Below are positions 26,855 through 35,618 of a DNA stretch of 64,000 nucleotides, one piece after another. Position 1 is the stretch's first letter; each line of letters starts with the position of its first letter. The notes beneath the pieces were generated by a model. It was not told the DNA's origin. It did not search any database and saw only the letters and a list, made by a program, of their open reading frames with translations. The DNA is from Acaryochloris sp. IP29b_bin.148 (lineage in GTDB: Bacteria > Cyanobacteriota > Cyanobacteriia > Thermosynechococcales > Thermosynechococcaceae): NCBI RefSeq assembly GCF_028285565.1, contig NZ_JANQOY010000033.1, forward strand, positions 1 through 64,000, in the 5' to 3' direction. The translations under genes and the position numbers were made by a program.

Positions 26855-26937
26855 GTCTGAGGTAACCGATTGCAAACGGAAACCGCTCCATTCGTAACCG
26901 ACTGTTTTGAGTACTCCGGTTCACCGATTTGTTAGGC
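26848..26937 (-). other. attC: Integron attC site
   Basis: Read on the minus strand: R'' box GCCTAAC (fits RYYYAAC), spacer, L'' GGTGAACCG, variable loop, L' CGGTTACC, spacer, R' GTTACAC (one mismatch to GTTRRRY). L'' and L' pair with a single unpaired G, the extrahelical base typical of attC, and TAAC pairs with GTTA. About 90 bp, within the usual size. The upstream gene's stop codon lies inside R'', as in true cassettes. Confidence 0.75.
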
Positions 26938-27432
26938 GTCGGCGTTCCGATCATTGGCACGCTTGGCTTCCCCGGATACGTGCATCGAATCTACTGCGTT
27001 TGCGAGCACTTGTGCATAAGGACCGTTCAGTTCTTCGGCAACAAACCCCGACGCAAGGCACTGAAACGTGTAGTCCCACAGAAACGCGAAATAGTGCTTG
27101 ATTCTCTCCCAATACCTCGGATCATACTGATGATGGGCCGCGTTCGTTCTCTCTGCCTCTACCTTCCAAGGTGAGTTGTGAACAATACATAGCTGCCCCG
27201 GTGGGGCCTTTCCTGCCAGAGCTTGCGAGTCAAGTTCTGAGATATTGGGTGTCCCGTAGCAGACACTTTCAGGTTCTTGGAAACGCAGAACTACCCATCT
27301 ACCGGGGACCCTGGCAGGATAGACGAAAAACACAGCTAGGCCGTCCGATAAGGCGGTCCCTTCTGGTTGGCCATGGCCATATGCTATTGGCCACTCGATC
27401 GGTTCTACGGTCACTTGGTTGAAGTCGAACAC
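26932..27432 (-). CDS. Hypothetical protein in an integron-type cassette
   Basis: 166 aa, GTG start at 27,432 and TAA stop inside the attC R'' box. I recognise no domain. The protein is soluble, beta-rich at the start (FDFNQVTVEPIEWPIAYG) and helical near the end (YWERIKHYFAFLWDYTFQCL). Three cysteines are scattered. The frame runs almost the full length of the cassette (about 27,451 to 26,855), which is normal for integron cassettes. The closed position between attC and an attI-like sequence supports a real captured gene rather than chance. Promoter and function unknown. Confidence 0.6.
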   Translation of the reverse strand: MFDFNQVTVEPIEWPIAYGHGQPEGTALSDGLAVFFVYPARVPGRWVVLRFQEPESVCYGTPNISELDSQALAGKAPPGQLCIVHNSPWKVEAERTNAAHHQYDPRYWERIKHYFAFLWDYTFQCLASGFVAEELNGPYAQVLANAVDSMHVSGEAKRANDRNADA

Positions 27433-27818
27433 TTGTATATACGGTAGCCTGACTATAGTTATACGACTGACTGACGTATAAATCCTCTACATAGAATATT
27501 AGATTTCAAGTGTCGTGTAATGCTCTGATTTGGATAGAAAAGCGACACATTGGTAGTTATCACTTATCTATTAGCTCACTAGAAATATCCATCTCAAGAA
27601 CAACAGTGCCATCAATAAAATTTGTAGATTTGGCACTGAAGACAAGAAATGACACCTAATTCTGGAAAGTCCTATAAAGAATTGACATTTAATTATGAAA
27701 AGATAATCAGTTGAGAAAAAAACTAAATTTCTCCGAAGTCCTTATCTGATATATTCCTCAAAGATTTAAAGCTGTGACATTAATTCCAGAAAAGTGTCAT
27801 TTAATTCTGGAATGTACA
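27433..27818. other. Right end of the Tn7-like element
   Basis: AT-rich and non-coding. Transposase-site-like repeats lie at 27,649-27,669 (ATGACACCTAATTCTGG), 27,682-27,700, 27,773-27,793 (TGTGACATTAATTCCAG) and 27,794-27,818, the last ending in TGTACA. No CRISPR-like repeat is visible. Confidence 0.75.
27452..27469. repeat. 18-bp cargo-boundary repeat, copy 2 (attI-like position)
   Basis: ACTATAGTTATACGACTG. On the minus strand the cassette would begin within GTCAGGC right after CTATA, one change from the integron core GTTAGGC, so this is where an attI-like site would be. By position only. Confidence 0.5.
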
Positions 27819-27823
27819 AATTC
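27819..27823. repeat. Target-site duplication, right copy (AATTC)
   Basis: Exact match to 24,779-24,783, directly after the right TGTACA. Confidence 0.88.
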
Positions 27824-27988
27824 TGGCTCGAATCTTTTGGTTTAACTTGTAAAGGACTGACTTTTCCCAGCCACATCATCAGTAAGGTCAAGGGTGTAGC
27901 GATATCATCCGTCTTAATGGATATGGCAGTCTGGGCTGCTACTGCGTAGCAAAGATTTACATCAGGGATAGCTGACTTCAGGTCTTCA
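27824..27988 (-). pseudogene. Possible coding remnant beside the insertion
   Basis: The minus-strand frame is open with protein-like composition (ANLEDLKSAIPDVNLCYAVA, LTLLMMWLGKVSPLQV) but has no start codon; a TAA stands directly upstream of it. It points toward the tRNA and may be the residue of an older tRNA-associated element. No family recognised. Confidence 0.25.
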
Positions 27989-27996
27989 AGATTGGC

Positions 27997-28689
27997 TTAC
28001 TCAGATTTTGTTTTATTTCTGTAAACAATATCGAAATAGCTTCCTACTTTTGCCCGGCTAGCAAACTTATCACGAGCGTATTCAGAGTATCCATTCTCCA
28101 TCATAAACGCGCTGATATCTGAGAGCTGACAGCAGCCTCCATAAGACTCAAAATCTGGCACTTCTAATTTGATAAATTCAAAATGCTTTAAAACAGGAAG
28201 ACTACCCTGTAAGACCAGCATCTCTGATCCTTGCGTGTCCATAATGAGCGCTTGGTAACGCGTTACATCTATTTGTTCTTTTTTGAGAAGTGAGTCCAAA
28301 GTGATGCTAGCGAGAGAAAGAGTAGTGGTGAACTCAATATTAGGCCAAATCTCTTTATGCCCTTTCAAATCTAGAATGGACGAGGATTGCCCATTATTAT
28401 TGGAGATAAAAAAGTCATATTTCTGATGGTCAACTTCTGTCACTAGATATTGAAATGCGCGCTGTTCTTTATAGCCGCTCAAGTTGGCTTGGAGTTGAGT
28501 AAAAACCTCAGGGATGGGCTCAATCCAAATAACATCTAAATCGTACTTTTTATAGAGATTCCGTTCTTGTCCAACATTAGCGCCAATATGAATCACCCCA
28601 GTAACCTGTTGTAGGAATTGGTTTGGGTCTTCTGCTAATGCTTTCCTAATGCGATATAAAAGTATTTTGCTTTTAGCAACAATCATCAT
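27997..28689 (-). CDS. FkbM-family methyltransferase
   Basis: 230 aa. A class I SAM-dependent methyltransferase fold of the FkbM type: VTGVIHIGANVGQERNLY is the SAM-binding glycine loop, VIWIEPIPEVFTQL the acidic beta-2 region, SSILDLKGH and ITLDSLLKK the family's middle motifs, and ALIMDTQGSEMLVLQGS the post-core acidic motif. FkbM proteins O-methylate sugars, polyketides or other small molecules, often in polysaccharide or secondary-metabolite loci. No such cluster is adjacent, so the substrate is unknown. It lies just outside the transposon and is not part of it. Confidence 0.87.
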   Translation of the reverse strand: MMIVAKSKILLYRIRKALAEDPNQFLQQVTGVIHIGANVGQERNLYKKYDLDVIWIEPIPEVFTQLQANLSGYKEQRAFQYLVTEVDHQKYDFFISNNNGQSSSILDLKGHKEIWPNIEFTTTLSLASITLDSLLKKEQIDVTRYQALIMDTQGSEMLVLQGSLPVLKHFEFIKLEVPDFESYGGCCQLSDISAFMMENGYSEYARDKFASRAKVGSYFDIVYRNKTKSE

Positions 28690-28986
28690 TCAATTTCTGC
28701 GTTTGCTGCAGCAAGGTACAACAATCACAACTGAATAAAACTGCTCCTAACGTATCACCAAGGTAATCGCTTGTCTATTCAATCTTAGGGGAGGGGTGAA
28801 TGAAAAAAAGCGCGTTTAGTTCAACGTGGAAGCCCCGCGCCATACTCTTTGATTTGGCGTCAGGAGATCGAGCGCATGACCGCAGGGAGTCATTCAAGGG
28901 GATGTATTACTCCCCTTGAAATTGGCTAGACTGCAAGTCTGTTCTGCATGACAGCTTTTTGAACTTAAATCTTCGTTCGTTCTTTC
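28690..28986. other. Intergenic stem-loops, possible IS605-type remnant
   Basis: No gene. It contains GC-rich GAAGCCCCGCGCC with a matching GGCGT (about 28,830-28,862), reminiscent of omega-RNA or IS605 end sequences, and a perfect 10-bp stem TTCAAGGGGA / TCCCCTTGAA at 28,893-28,920 with an 8-nt loop. No U tract follows on either strand, so a terminator is unlikely. Confidence 0.4.
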
Positions 28987-29982
28987 TTACCGCGAATGTT
29001 TGAGGAAAAAGTCAACGATCATGGCACTCGCATTGATATCCTTCGACACCCTACCTATCAATCTGGGGCTTAGATATTGCGCACCACCGGGCCAAGAGTG
29101 GCCTCCACCAATCACTTTGACGAGAGTGACCTCTGTCTGATCAGCACAGCCGGTATATTGCTCCATTTCAACCCTTGTCCCATCGTTAGGATCCGTATCA
29201 GGGAGTGATGTTCTCTTGGGTGTAGCCTGACAGTGATTGCGAAGGCGAAAATGCTCAATGGTATCGGTCGTTGAAAGGATTTCGCCTCGACTACGACCCA
29301 ACCGAAACAGACGAACATGCCCGCCCTGATAAGGCACAATTGGATCCTCCGTGCCGTTGATGAACATGGCGGAAATCGGTTGCTTAGGAGTCTGATGCTG
29401 TAGAGCGAGGGGAAGTTGGGCAGTGACAGGTGCGATCGCAGCAATTTTGTCCGATAAATCTAGCGCCAAGCGCACTGACATAAACCCACCATTAGAAATG
29501 CCAGTAACGTAGACCCGTCGAGCATCAACGCCATACTCCTCAATCATCTTGTCAATGACCTTGGACAAAAAGCCAACATCATCGTAGGATTTATTGCGCT
29601 TCAGATGCGGAGTCCGCCCGTCACTCCATTGGCGATTTATGCCATCGGGGAAAACCAAAATGACACCTCGCTGATTCGCAAGGGTCTTGAACTGGTCTTG
29701 AGAAAGCTTTTGATCAAACTGGCGGCCCGTTCCCCCTCCTCCATGCAGGGCCAATACCAATGGCAGCGACTTCTGTCGGTTAAACCCTTCCGGTAAGTAA
29801 ATATGATAGGTTCGCTGGATGCCTTCATGCCTAACCCGTTTCGTTAGGCTGTTTGCAGGATTGCTCTTTGAGTTTGGGGGCGTTACGGAACTGGCCTGGC
29901 AGCCAATACACAAGAGGATGGATGACGACACCATACAAACGCCAAGACCCACTGCCCCGACCGTCCGTCCAAATCCCTTCAT
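28987..29982 (-). CDS. PHB-depolymerase/LpqC-like esterase lipoprotein
   Basis: About 331 aa from ATG 29,982 (MKGFGRTVGAVGLGV); the track's start at 30,030 adds 16 unlikely residues before the signal peptide. A lipoprotein signal ends SSILLCIGC. Alpha/beta-hydrolase motifs: oxyanion region VLALHGGGGTG, nucleophile elbow YVTGISNGGFMS, acid near INGTEDPIVPYQG, and histidine in IGGGHSWPGG. This is the polyhydroxybutyrate depolymerase / feruloyl-esterase-like family (LpqC type), secreted and membrane-anchored, acting on ester bonds of polymers or plant-type phenolics. Substrate not decided by sequence. Confidence 0.87.
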   Translation of the reverse strand: MKGFGRTVGAVGLGVCMVSSSILLCIGCQASSVTPPNSKSNPANSLTKRVRHEGIQRTYHIYLPEGFNRQKSLPLVLALHGGGGTGRQFDQKLSQDQFKTLANQRGVILVFPDGINRQWSDGRTPHLKRNKSYDDVGFLSKVIDKMIEEYGVDARRVYVTGISNGGFMSVRLALDLSDKIAAIAPVTAQLPLALQHQTPKQPISAMFINGTEDPIVPYQGGHVRLFRLGRSRGEILSTTDTIEHFRLRNHCQATPKRTSLPDTDPNDGTRVEMEQYTGCADQTEVTLVKVIGGGHSWPGGAQYLSPRLIGRVSKDINASAMIVDFFLKHSR

Positions 29983-30148
29983 ATCAGCAACTCCTCTGCA
30001 CCTCTTGAATGGGGTGAGCCTCTCACCCAAATGAACTTCACCTAAGGCTTAGACTGGCTGAGCAGGAGTAAGGTTCAATCCGGCCAGACTTTATTGGATG
30101 TCAACCGGATCAGGCGTCCCTTGCAAGCGGCTCTCACGCCGGAAGCAG

Positions 30149-31936
30149 CTACTTTTTAGCCTCAGCTGTGGATTTGATCTGCAATTCTTTCAGCTGCTTC
30201 TGATCCACATTGGAAGGGGCTTGAGTGAGTAAGCAACGCGCCTGCTGGGTTTTGGGAAATGCAATGGTGTCTCGAATCGACTCTTCACCGCTGAGAAGCA
30301 TGGCCAAGCGATCAATACCATAGGCAATCCCGCCGTGGGGAGGGGCACCAAAGTTAAAGGCATTCAGCAAGAACCCGAATTTATCCTGGGCTTCCTCCTC
30401 TGATAAGCCAATGGCATCAAACACTCGCCGTTGCAAATCCGCTTGATAAATTCTCAGACTTCCACCGCCAATTTCCAGACCGTTATAGACCAGGTCATAG
30501 GCTTGAGCACGGGCTGTTTTGAGATCTGCTGCATCTTCAGGGTAAGGCGCTGTAAAGGGGTGGTGGAGCGCTTCTAGCCGCTTTTCATCGGCGTTCCACT
30601 CGAACATGGGGAACTCGGTAATCCACAGTAGATCGATTTGGTCAGGATCAATCAGATTCATCTCTGCACCCAACGCTAGACGCAACCTGGAGAGAGACGC
30701 ATTCACGATCTCCGTAGGACCTGCGCCAAACAGAAGTAGATGACCCGGCTTGGCTCCGGTCCGCTCTAAAAGTTCTGCCGTTTGCTCTGGAGAGAGGTTG
30801 TCTTTAATCGCCCCAATTGTATCGATGGCCCCATCGTCTTTGACCCGGATATAGGCCAGACCTTTGGCGCCACCGGCACTGGCTTCAGAAAATAAATCGC
30901 CACCCGGTTTAATGCGAACGTTAGAAATATTGGCATTGCCATCAGGGATGGGCAGAACTTTAACTTGTCCCCCTTTTTTAATCGCCCCCGAAAATACCTT
31001 GAAGCCTGAGTCTGCCAATAAGTCAGAGACATTCACTAACTCAAGTTCAAACCGGGTATCTGGGCGATCGGTGCCGTAGCGTTCCATCGCTTCGCTATAG
31101 GTCATCTGCGGGAAGGTCTTTGGTAAGTCAATATCTTTCAGGGTCTTGAAGACATGCCGCATTAAGTCTTCGTTGAGCTGGATGATTTCTGCCTGAGACA
31201 TAAAGCTCATTTCCATATCCAGCTGGGTAAATTCCGGCTGGCGGTCGGCGCGCAAATCCTCATCCCGGAAACAGCGGGCAATTTGGTAATAGCGGTCAAA
31301 CCCCGATACCATCAGCAATTGCTTAAAAATCTGGGGAGACTGCGGTAGTGCAAACCATTCTCCTGGATTGGCTCGACTGGGTACTAGATAGTCTCGTGCA
31401 CCTTCGGGAGTGGAGCGTGTTAGGACTGGGGTTTCAACATCCACAAAGCCTTGCTGATCTTCTAGGTAGCGACGGATAGATTGCATCAACCGATGCCGCA
31501 TCATAATGTTTTGGTGCATGCGATCGCGGCGCAAATCCAAATATCGATACTTAAGGCGTAGCTCTTCTTTGACCGATTCTTCATCAGCTGTCGAGACCTG
31601 AAAGGGCAACTGCTGATGCACGGCATTGAGCAGTTCAATCTGATCGGCATAGATCTCCACCTCACCCGTGGGTAGCCGAGGATTAAGAGAATCATCGGGG
31701 CGGCGACTTACCTTCCCCTGAATGCGCACCACATATTCATTGCGCAGGGCATCGGCTTGGGGATAGGCGTCAGGCGTGCGTTCTGGATCACTGACAATTT
31801 GGATAATCCCGGTGCGATCGCGCACGTCCAAAAAAATCACCCCCCCGTGATCGCGACGACGGTCTACCCAACCACAGAGGGTAACCCGTTCACCCACATG
31901 ATCATTTCGTAATTCACTGCAATAGTGGGTTCGCAT
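30149..31936 (-). CDS. aspS: Aspartate-tRNA ligase
   Basis: About 595 aa from ATG 31,936 ([20 protein letters not shown]); the extra 21 residues in the track are not conserved. An N-terminal OB anticodon-binding domain ([20 protein letters not shown]) is followed by the class II core, with motif 2 ([20 protein letters not shown]), the bacterial GAD insert (about 290-420) and motif 3 ([13 protein letters not shown]). It charges tRNA-Asp, and possibly tRNA-Asn in organisms relying on the amidotransferase route. The length is normal for the bacterial enzyme. It is a single-gene unit. Confidence 0.96.
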   Translation of the reverse strand: MRTHYCSELRNDHVGERVTLCGWVDRRRDHGGVIFLDVRDRTGIIQIVSDPERTPDAYPQADALRNEYVVRIQGKVSRRPDDSLNPRLPTGEVEIYADQIELLNAVHQQLPFQVSTADEESVKEELRLKYRYLDLRRDRMHQNIMMRHRLMQSIRRYLEDQQGFVDVETPVLTRSTPEGARDYLVPSRANPGEWFALPQSPQIFKQLLMVSGFDRYYQIARCFRDEDLRADRQPEFTQLDMEMSFMSQAEIIQLNEDLMRHVFKTLKDIDLPKTFPQMTYSEAMERYGTDRPDTRFELELVNVSDLLADSGFKVFSGAIKKGGQVKVLPIPDGNANISNVRIKPGGDLFSEASAGGAKGLAYIRVKDDGAIDTIGAIKDNLSPEQTAELLERTGAKPGHLLLFGAGPTEIVNASLSRLRLALGAEMNLIDPDQIDLLWITEFPMFEWNADEKRLEALHHPFTAPYPEDAADLKTARAQAYDLVYNGLEIGGGSLRIYQADLQRRVFDAIGLSEEEAQDKFGFLLNAFNFGAPPHGGIAYGIDRLAMLLSGEESIRDTIAFPKTQQARCLLTQAPSNVDQKQLKELQIKSTAEAKK

Positions 31937-32305
31937 ATTGGATTGATCTCGCTCCCGCTTTAAACAACAAGGTTCTCCCCACCAACAGGGAGGTATCATT
32001 GCACCTTGGCAAACTCACCTATTATCGCAGCTATTCTCTATGGATGCAGCTCTAGACTGAAATCAGTGAATGAGGGTTATATCGGCTTGCTTTAGGACAA
32101 CTAGAATTATTACCGTCTAAGAGTTTGCCGGATTTATTCAGGTGGCATAGAGTGCAGAGCCCTTTTAAACGGTGAGCCGAGCCGTTAAAATCCACCAGGG
32201 TTAGACTTGACTACTATGGTCGTAATTCTAGAGTAGTGAAAGTTCATTAATTAGTCTTTTGGTAATGACATAACATTTCATTTACACAAGAGCCTTGAGA
32301 TTGAA
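31937..32305. other. Divergent promoter region aspS / uridine-kinase-like gene
   Basis: No gene. A near-palindromic hairpin lies at about 32,163-32,191 (TTTTAAACGG, GAGCCGAG loop, CCGTTAAAA), possibly a terminator or regulator site. The rest is AT-rich promoter-like sequence. Confidence 0.45.
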
Positions 32306-32971
32306 GTGAGTGAAATAGAATTACAGGAATCTTGTACCCAAGCACAGCCACTGGTTGAGCTGCTTCGACGAGAACTGAACTGCCGAACGGTGCCAATTTT
32401 TATTGCCCTTGACGGGCGCAGTGGCTCTGGAAAGTCAACAATAGCCTCAATTGTGGCTGACGAATTGAATGCTGATTCTTCAGAAGAAGCGATTGTTACC
32501 GTGATCGAAGGCGATCAATTCTACGGTGGTGGTAGTGCATCAACATGGGATGCGATATCTATTGACCAAAAGATTGATCGGGTCATTGACTGGCAGCGTC
32601 AGCGCCTACTACTAAAGTCTTTGCGAAACCAAGGTACGGCTGTTTGGCAGTATTTCGATTGGGACAGTGATGACTGGGATGCAGACATCATTCCCCTGAA
32701 ACCTCAGCCGATACGATGTGTTGCAACACCAGTAGTACTCCTAGAAGGTGCGTATAGCGCTCGACCAGAACTGTCGGATTTACTCGATATTCGCGTCTTA
32801 CTCAATATCCCTACACAGGTGCGTCGCGCACGTCTCCTAAAGCGAGAGGGAGAGGCATATCGAGACGACTGGGAACGTCGCTGGGCAGCAGCTGAAGATT
32901 ATTATTTCGGCTCAATTACACCAGCCCATGAGTATGATCTTGTGCTAGGTCAAGCTGATGAACAGTCGTAA
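32306..32971 (+). CDS. Uridine kinase-like P-loop protein
   Basis: 221 aa, GTG start at 32,306. A Walker A motif sits in IFIALDGRSGSGKSTIASIV. EGDQFYGGGS corresponds to the substrate-binding DxFY region of uridine/phosphoribulokinase-type kinases, and VVLLEGAYSARPEL is the Walker B-like strand with the catalytic-area acid. RARLLKREG and DWERRWAAAEDYYF form the lid. It probably phosphorylates a nucleoside or small alcohol such as uridine. It differs enough from Udk that the exact substrate is uncertain. Transcribed divergently from aspS. Confidence 0.75.
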   Translation: MSEIELQESCTQAQPLVELLRRELNCRTVPIFIALDGRSGSGKSTIASIVADELNADSSEEAIVTVIEGDQFYGGGSASTWDAISIDQKIDRVIDWQRQRLLLKSLRNQGTAVWQYFDWDSDDWDADIIPLKPQPIRCVATPVVLLEGAYSARPELSDLLDIRVLLNIPTQVRRARLLKREGEAYRDDWERRWAAAEDYYFGSITPAHEYDLVLGQADEQS

Positions 32972-33108
32972 AACAGCTGTCTTGAGTTTCACAACGAACT
33001 GAGTTTCGGCAGCTTAAGATCTAAGCTCAAGCACCAACTTCTGTGTGGATTGGATGCAGAAGATTTAGGATCTAGAGTGAATAGCTGTATAACCTGTCAT
33101 TCACCCCT

Positions 33109-34989
33109 GTGACCGATTCTGCTTCCCCCTCGACCCTACTTAAAAATCGCGATCGCTTAGAAGCCAGGCTGCGAGAAATTCCCCCTGAGCCCGGTGTCTA
33201 CTTTATGCGCGATGCCAACGATGACATTCTCTACATCGGCAAGTCGAAAAAACTGAGAAACCGCGTGCGGTCCTACTTCCGCCAAATTCAAGACCATCCT
33301 CCTCGGATTGAACTGATGGTGCATCAGGTCGCCGATATTGAATTTATCGTCACGGATACCGAAGCCGAAGCGTTAGCGCTGGAAGCTAACCTGATCAAAC
33401 AGCACCAGCCCCACTTTAATGTGCTGCTCAAAGACGATAAAAAATACCCGTATCTTTGCGTCACCTGGTCGCAAACCTATCCTCGGATTTTTATTACTCG
33501 CAAGCGGCGTTTGGGGAATGCCCAAGACAAATATTACGGTCCCTATGTCGATGTTTGGCAGTTGCGACAGACCTTGCGCTTAGTCAAACGTCTTTTTCCC
33601 CTGCGCCAGCGACGAAAACCGCTCTTTAAGGACCGTCCTTGCCTCAACTATGAAATTGGTCGCTGCCCAGGCGTTTGCCAAGAACTGATTTCACCCGCCG
33701 CCTATCGGCACACCCTGCAAAAAGTGGTCATGATTTTTCAGGGCCGTACCAGCGAACTGATCCAGACCCTGTCACAGCAAATGGAAGCAGCCGCCGAAGC
33801 GCTCAATTTTGAACAAGCGGCCCGACTGCGCGACCAAATTAAAGGCTTGCAAGGGTTGGGCGCCGATCAAAAAGTGGCCTTGCCGGACGATACGATTTCG
33901 CGAGATGCCATTGCCCTCGCGGCGGACGATCAATGTGCCTGTGTCCAACTCTTCCAGATTCGATCAGGACGTTTAGTGGGCCGACTTGGGTTTATGGCTG
34001 ATGTTCAATCTGGATCGCTGGGGATGATTTTGCAGCATGTTCTTGAAGCCCATTATGGCAGTGCCGATCCCGTAGAACTGCCCACCGAAATCCTGGTCCA
34101 AACCGATCTTCCAGAAACAGATTTACTGACCAGCTATCTCAGTCAACGGAAGGGTCGCAAAGTCAGCATTGTCTGCCCACAGCGGCAGCTCAAAGCCGAA
34201 CTAGTTGAGATGGTAGGACGCAATGCCCAATATGAGCTGGCTCGGATGCAGAAGAGTCGCGATCGCAACATCCAAGCCCTCCAAGACCTGGCGACTTTGC
34301 TCGATCTACCTGACCTGCCTCACCGCCTTGAATGCTACGACATTTCTCATATTCAGGGATCTGACGCTGTCGCTTCTAGAGTCGTCTTCCTCGACGGTCT
34401 ACCCGCTAAACAACATTATCGGCGGTACAAAATTCGGAATCCCCACGTTCGCGCTGGTCATTCTGACGACTTTGCCAGCTTGGCAGAGGTGCTACATCGC
34501 CGCTTTCGCCAATATCAGGAGTCCCCCGATATCCCTCGGCAAGGAACGGCTGACTGGCCAGACTTAGTGGTCATCGATGGGGGCAAAGGGCAATTATCAG
34601 CGGTGATGACGTCTCTAACCAAATTAGAGGTGGCGGAAGACCTACAGGTGATCAGCCTAGCCAAGCAACGAGAAGAGATTTTCCAACCCGGTGCGAGTCA
34701 CCCCGTACCTACCGATGCGGAACAGCCCGGAGTTCAACTGCTTAGACGATTGCGCGATGAAGCCCATCGATTTGCCATTAGTTTTCATCGGCAAAAACGG
34801 CTCGATCGAATGAGGCGGTCTCGCCTCGACGATATTCCAGGCCTCGGGCACCACCGCCAAAAGGAATTGTTAGCCGCCTTTCGTTCAGTTGACTATATTC
34901 GGGAGGCCAGTCCAGAACAGCTGGAGAATGTTCCTACGATTGGCCCTCATCTGGCTCAGAAAATTTATGATTACTTCCATCCTGCCTAA
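33109..34989 (+). CDS. uvrC: UvrABC excinuclease subunit C
   Basis: 626 aa, GTG start. The GIY-YIG nuclease domain is at the N-terminus ([19 protein letters not shown], about 25-105), which makes the 3' incision. A UVR motif ([16 protein letters not shown], about 225-250) contacts UvrB. The RNase H-like endonuclease domain ([29 protein letters not shown]) makes the 5' incision. A helix-hairpin-helix pair ([30 protein letters not shown]) is at the end. A four-cysteine cluster typical of UvrC is visible ([15 protein letters not shown] region). Intact and of normal length for nucleotide excision repair. Confidence 0.96.
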   Translation: MTDSASPSTLLKNRDRLEARLREIPPEPGVYFMRDANDDILYIGKSKKLRNRVRSYFRQIQDHPPRIELMVHQVADIEFIVTDTEAEALALEANLIKQHQPHFNVLLKDDKKYPYLCVTWSQTYPRIFITRKRRLGNAQDKYYGPYVDVWQLRQTLRLVKRLFPLRQRRKPLFKDRPCLNYEIGRCPGVCQELISPAAYRHTLQKVVMIFQGRTSELIQTLSQQMEAAAEALNFEQAARLRDQIKGLQGLGADQKVALPDDTISRDAIALAADDQCACVQLFQIRSGRLVGRLGFMADVQSGSLGMILQHVLEAHYGSADPVELPTEILVQTDLPETDLLTSYLSQRKGRKVSIVCPQRQLKAELVEMVGRNAQYELARMQKSRDRNIQALQDLATLLDLPDLPHRLECYDISHIQGSDAVASRVVFLDGLPAKQHYRRYKIRNPHVRAGHSDDFASLAEVLHRRFRQYQESPDIPRQGTADWPDLVVIDGGKGQLSAVMTSLTKLEVAEDLQVISLAKQREEIFQPGASHPVPTDAEQPGVQLLRRLRDEAHRFAISFHRQKRLDRMRRSRLDDIPGLGHHRQKELLAAFRSVDYIREASPEQLENVPTIGPHLAQKIYDYFHPA

Positions 34990-35422
34990 GGTGTGGTCAG
35001 TGATGATTTCAGCAAAAAAGCCTTGAGCAAGCGTTTGTAGAGAGAGAAAAACCTCAAACTTCTATCGACGATAAAGTGTCTATTTATTGAACACTTCTCT
35101 ACTACAGCTGAAAATGATATTTGTCTCGCAAGCGTGTTTTTAAAATGATTTCAAGGTGATCCCCGTCTACTCAGTATCTGACATCTCAACTTCTGATCAT
35201 CAGACAATTCTGTGCCTTTTAAGGGCTGGGGATCATTTGGGGATCAATTTAAAAAATCATTAAAATACCTACAAGTTTCAATTCAGCCAATGCTATAAAT
35301 GTAGGGGATCAAGCTTAGAAACTTTTTCACTTATATTTTAAATCGTAATTTCTTAATAATTTCTTTCTTTTTCTACCTCTGAATCACCATCTGTTTCCTC
35401 ATTTAAGATAAGGACTTTAATT
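34990..35422. other. Intergenic region with four GGGGATC motifs
   Basis: No gene. GGGGATC occurs at 35,228-35,234, 35,239-35,245 and 35,304-35,310, and inverted at 35,158-35,164, all within 155 bp and upstream of the zinc-ribbon gene. AT-rich promoter-like sequence and a Shine-Dalgarno-like AAGGAC precede its ATG. Confidence 0.6.
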
Positions 35423-35614
35423 ATGAGCCGCATAGAAAAAATCCGCTGCCCTAACTGTGGCAGTGAATATGGCGAGCGCCACTATATTGATAATCTGACC
35501 CGTACGCAATGCGTGGCCTGTGATTATTTGATGATTACAGATGCTACAACCGGCGAAGTTGTGGAAGCGTATGCACCAGGTCTATATATGAGCAGCTGCT
35601 CCTCTTCCTCCTAA
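35423..35614 (+). CDS. Small zinc-ribbon protein
   Basis: 63 aa. Two CxxC pairs (IRCPNCGSEYGER and TQCVACDYLMI) spaced as in a zinc ribbon, a short acidic linker (DATTGEVVEAYAPGLY) and a Ser/Cys-rich tail (SSCSSSS). Shine-Dalgarno-like AAGGAC lies upstream of ATG 35,423. Such small cyanobacterial zinc ribbons bind nucleic acid or partner proteins; no specific role can be assigned. Its 430-bp upstream region is unusually long and motif-rich, suggesting regulation. The stop is 4 bases from the convergent nadK stop. Confidence 0.7.
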   Translation: MSRIEKIRCPNCGSEYGERHYIDNLTRTQCVACDYLMITDATTGEVVEAYAPGLYMSSCSSSS

Positions 35615-35618
35615 CAGA

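Larger units (their letters stand above)
24784..27818. mobile_element. Non-autonomous Tn7-like element (type V-K CAST-like ends), two-module, 3,035 bp
   Basis: Seen: TGTACATTCCAGAATTA at the left tip and its inverse at the right tip; exact 5-bp flanking duplication; subterminal repeats of the form TTCCAGAATTARTGTC on the left and TGACAYTTAATTCTGGAA on the right; insertion just beyond a tRNA gene. Known: Tn7-like elements have TGT...ACA ends, several TnsB sites per end and 5-bp duplications, and type V-K CRISPR-associated transposons of cyanobacteria favour tRNA-flanking sites. Inferred: this copy was mobilised by proteins encoded elsewhere, since no TnsB, TnsC, TniQ or Cas12k gene is inside. 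Cargo: a DisA_N-type cyclase and an integron-like gene cassette. Confidence 0.85.

Noticed and set aside
24784-27818. A CRISPR array or crRNA inside the Tn7-like element
   Set aside because: I scanned the right end and module spacer for regularly spaced repeats and for the short V-K-type repeat; only transposase-site-like repeats are visible.
28893-28920. Perfect stem-loop as terminator of the esterase gene
   Set aside because: No U tract follows on the minus strand and it lies about 70 bases beyond the stop; left as an unexplained stem-loop.
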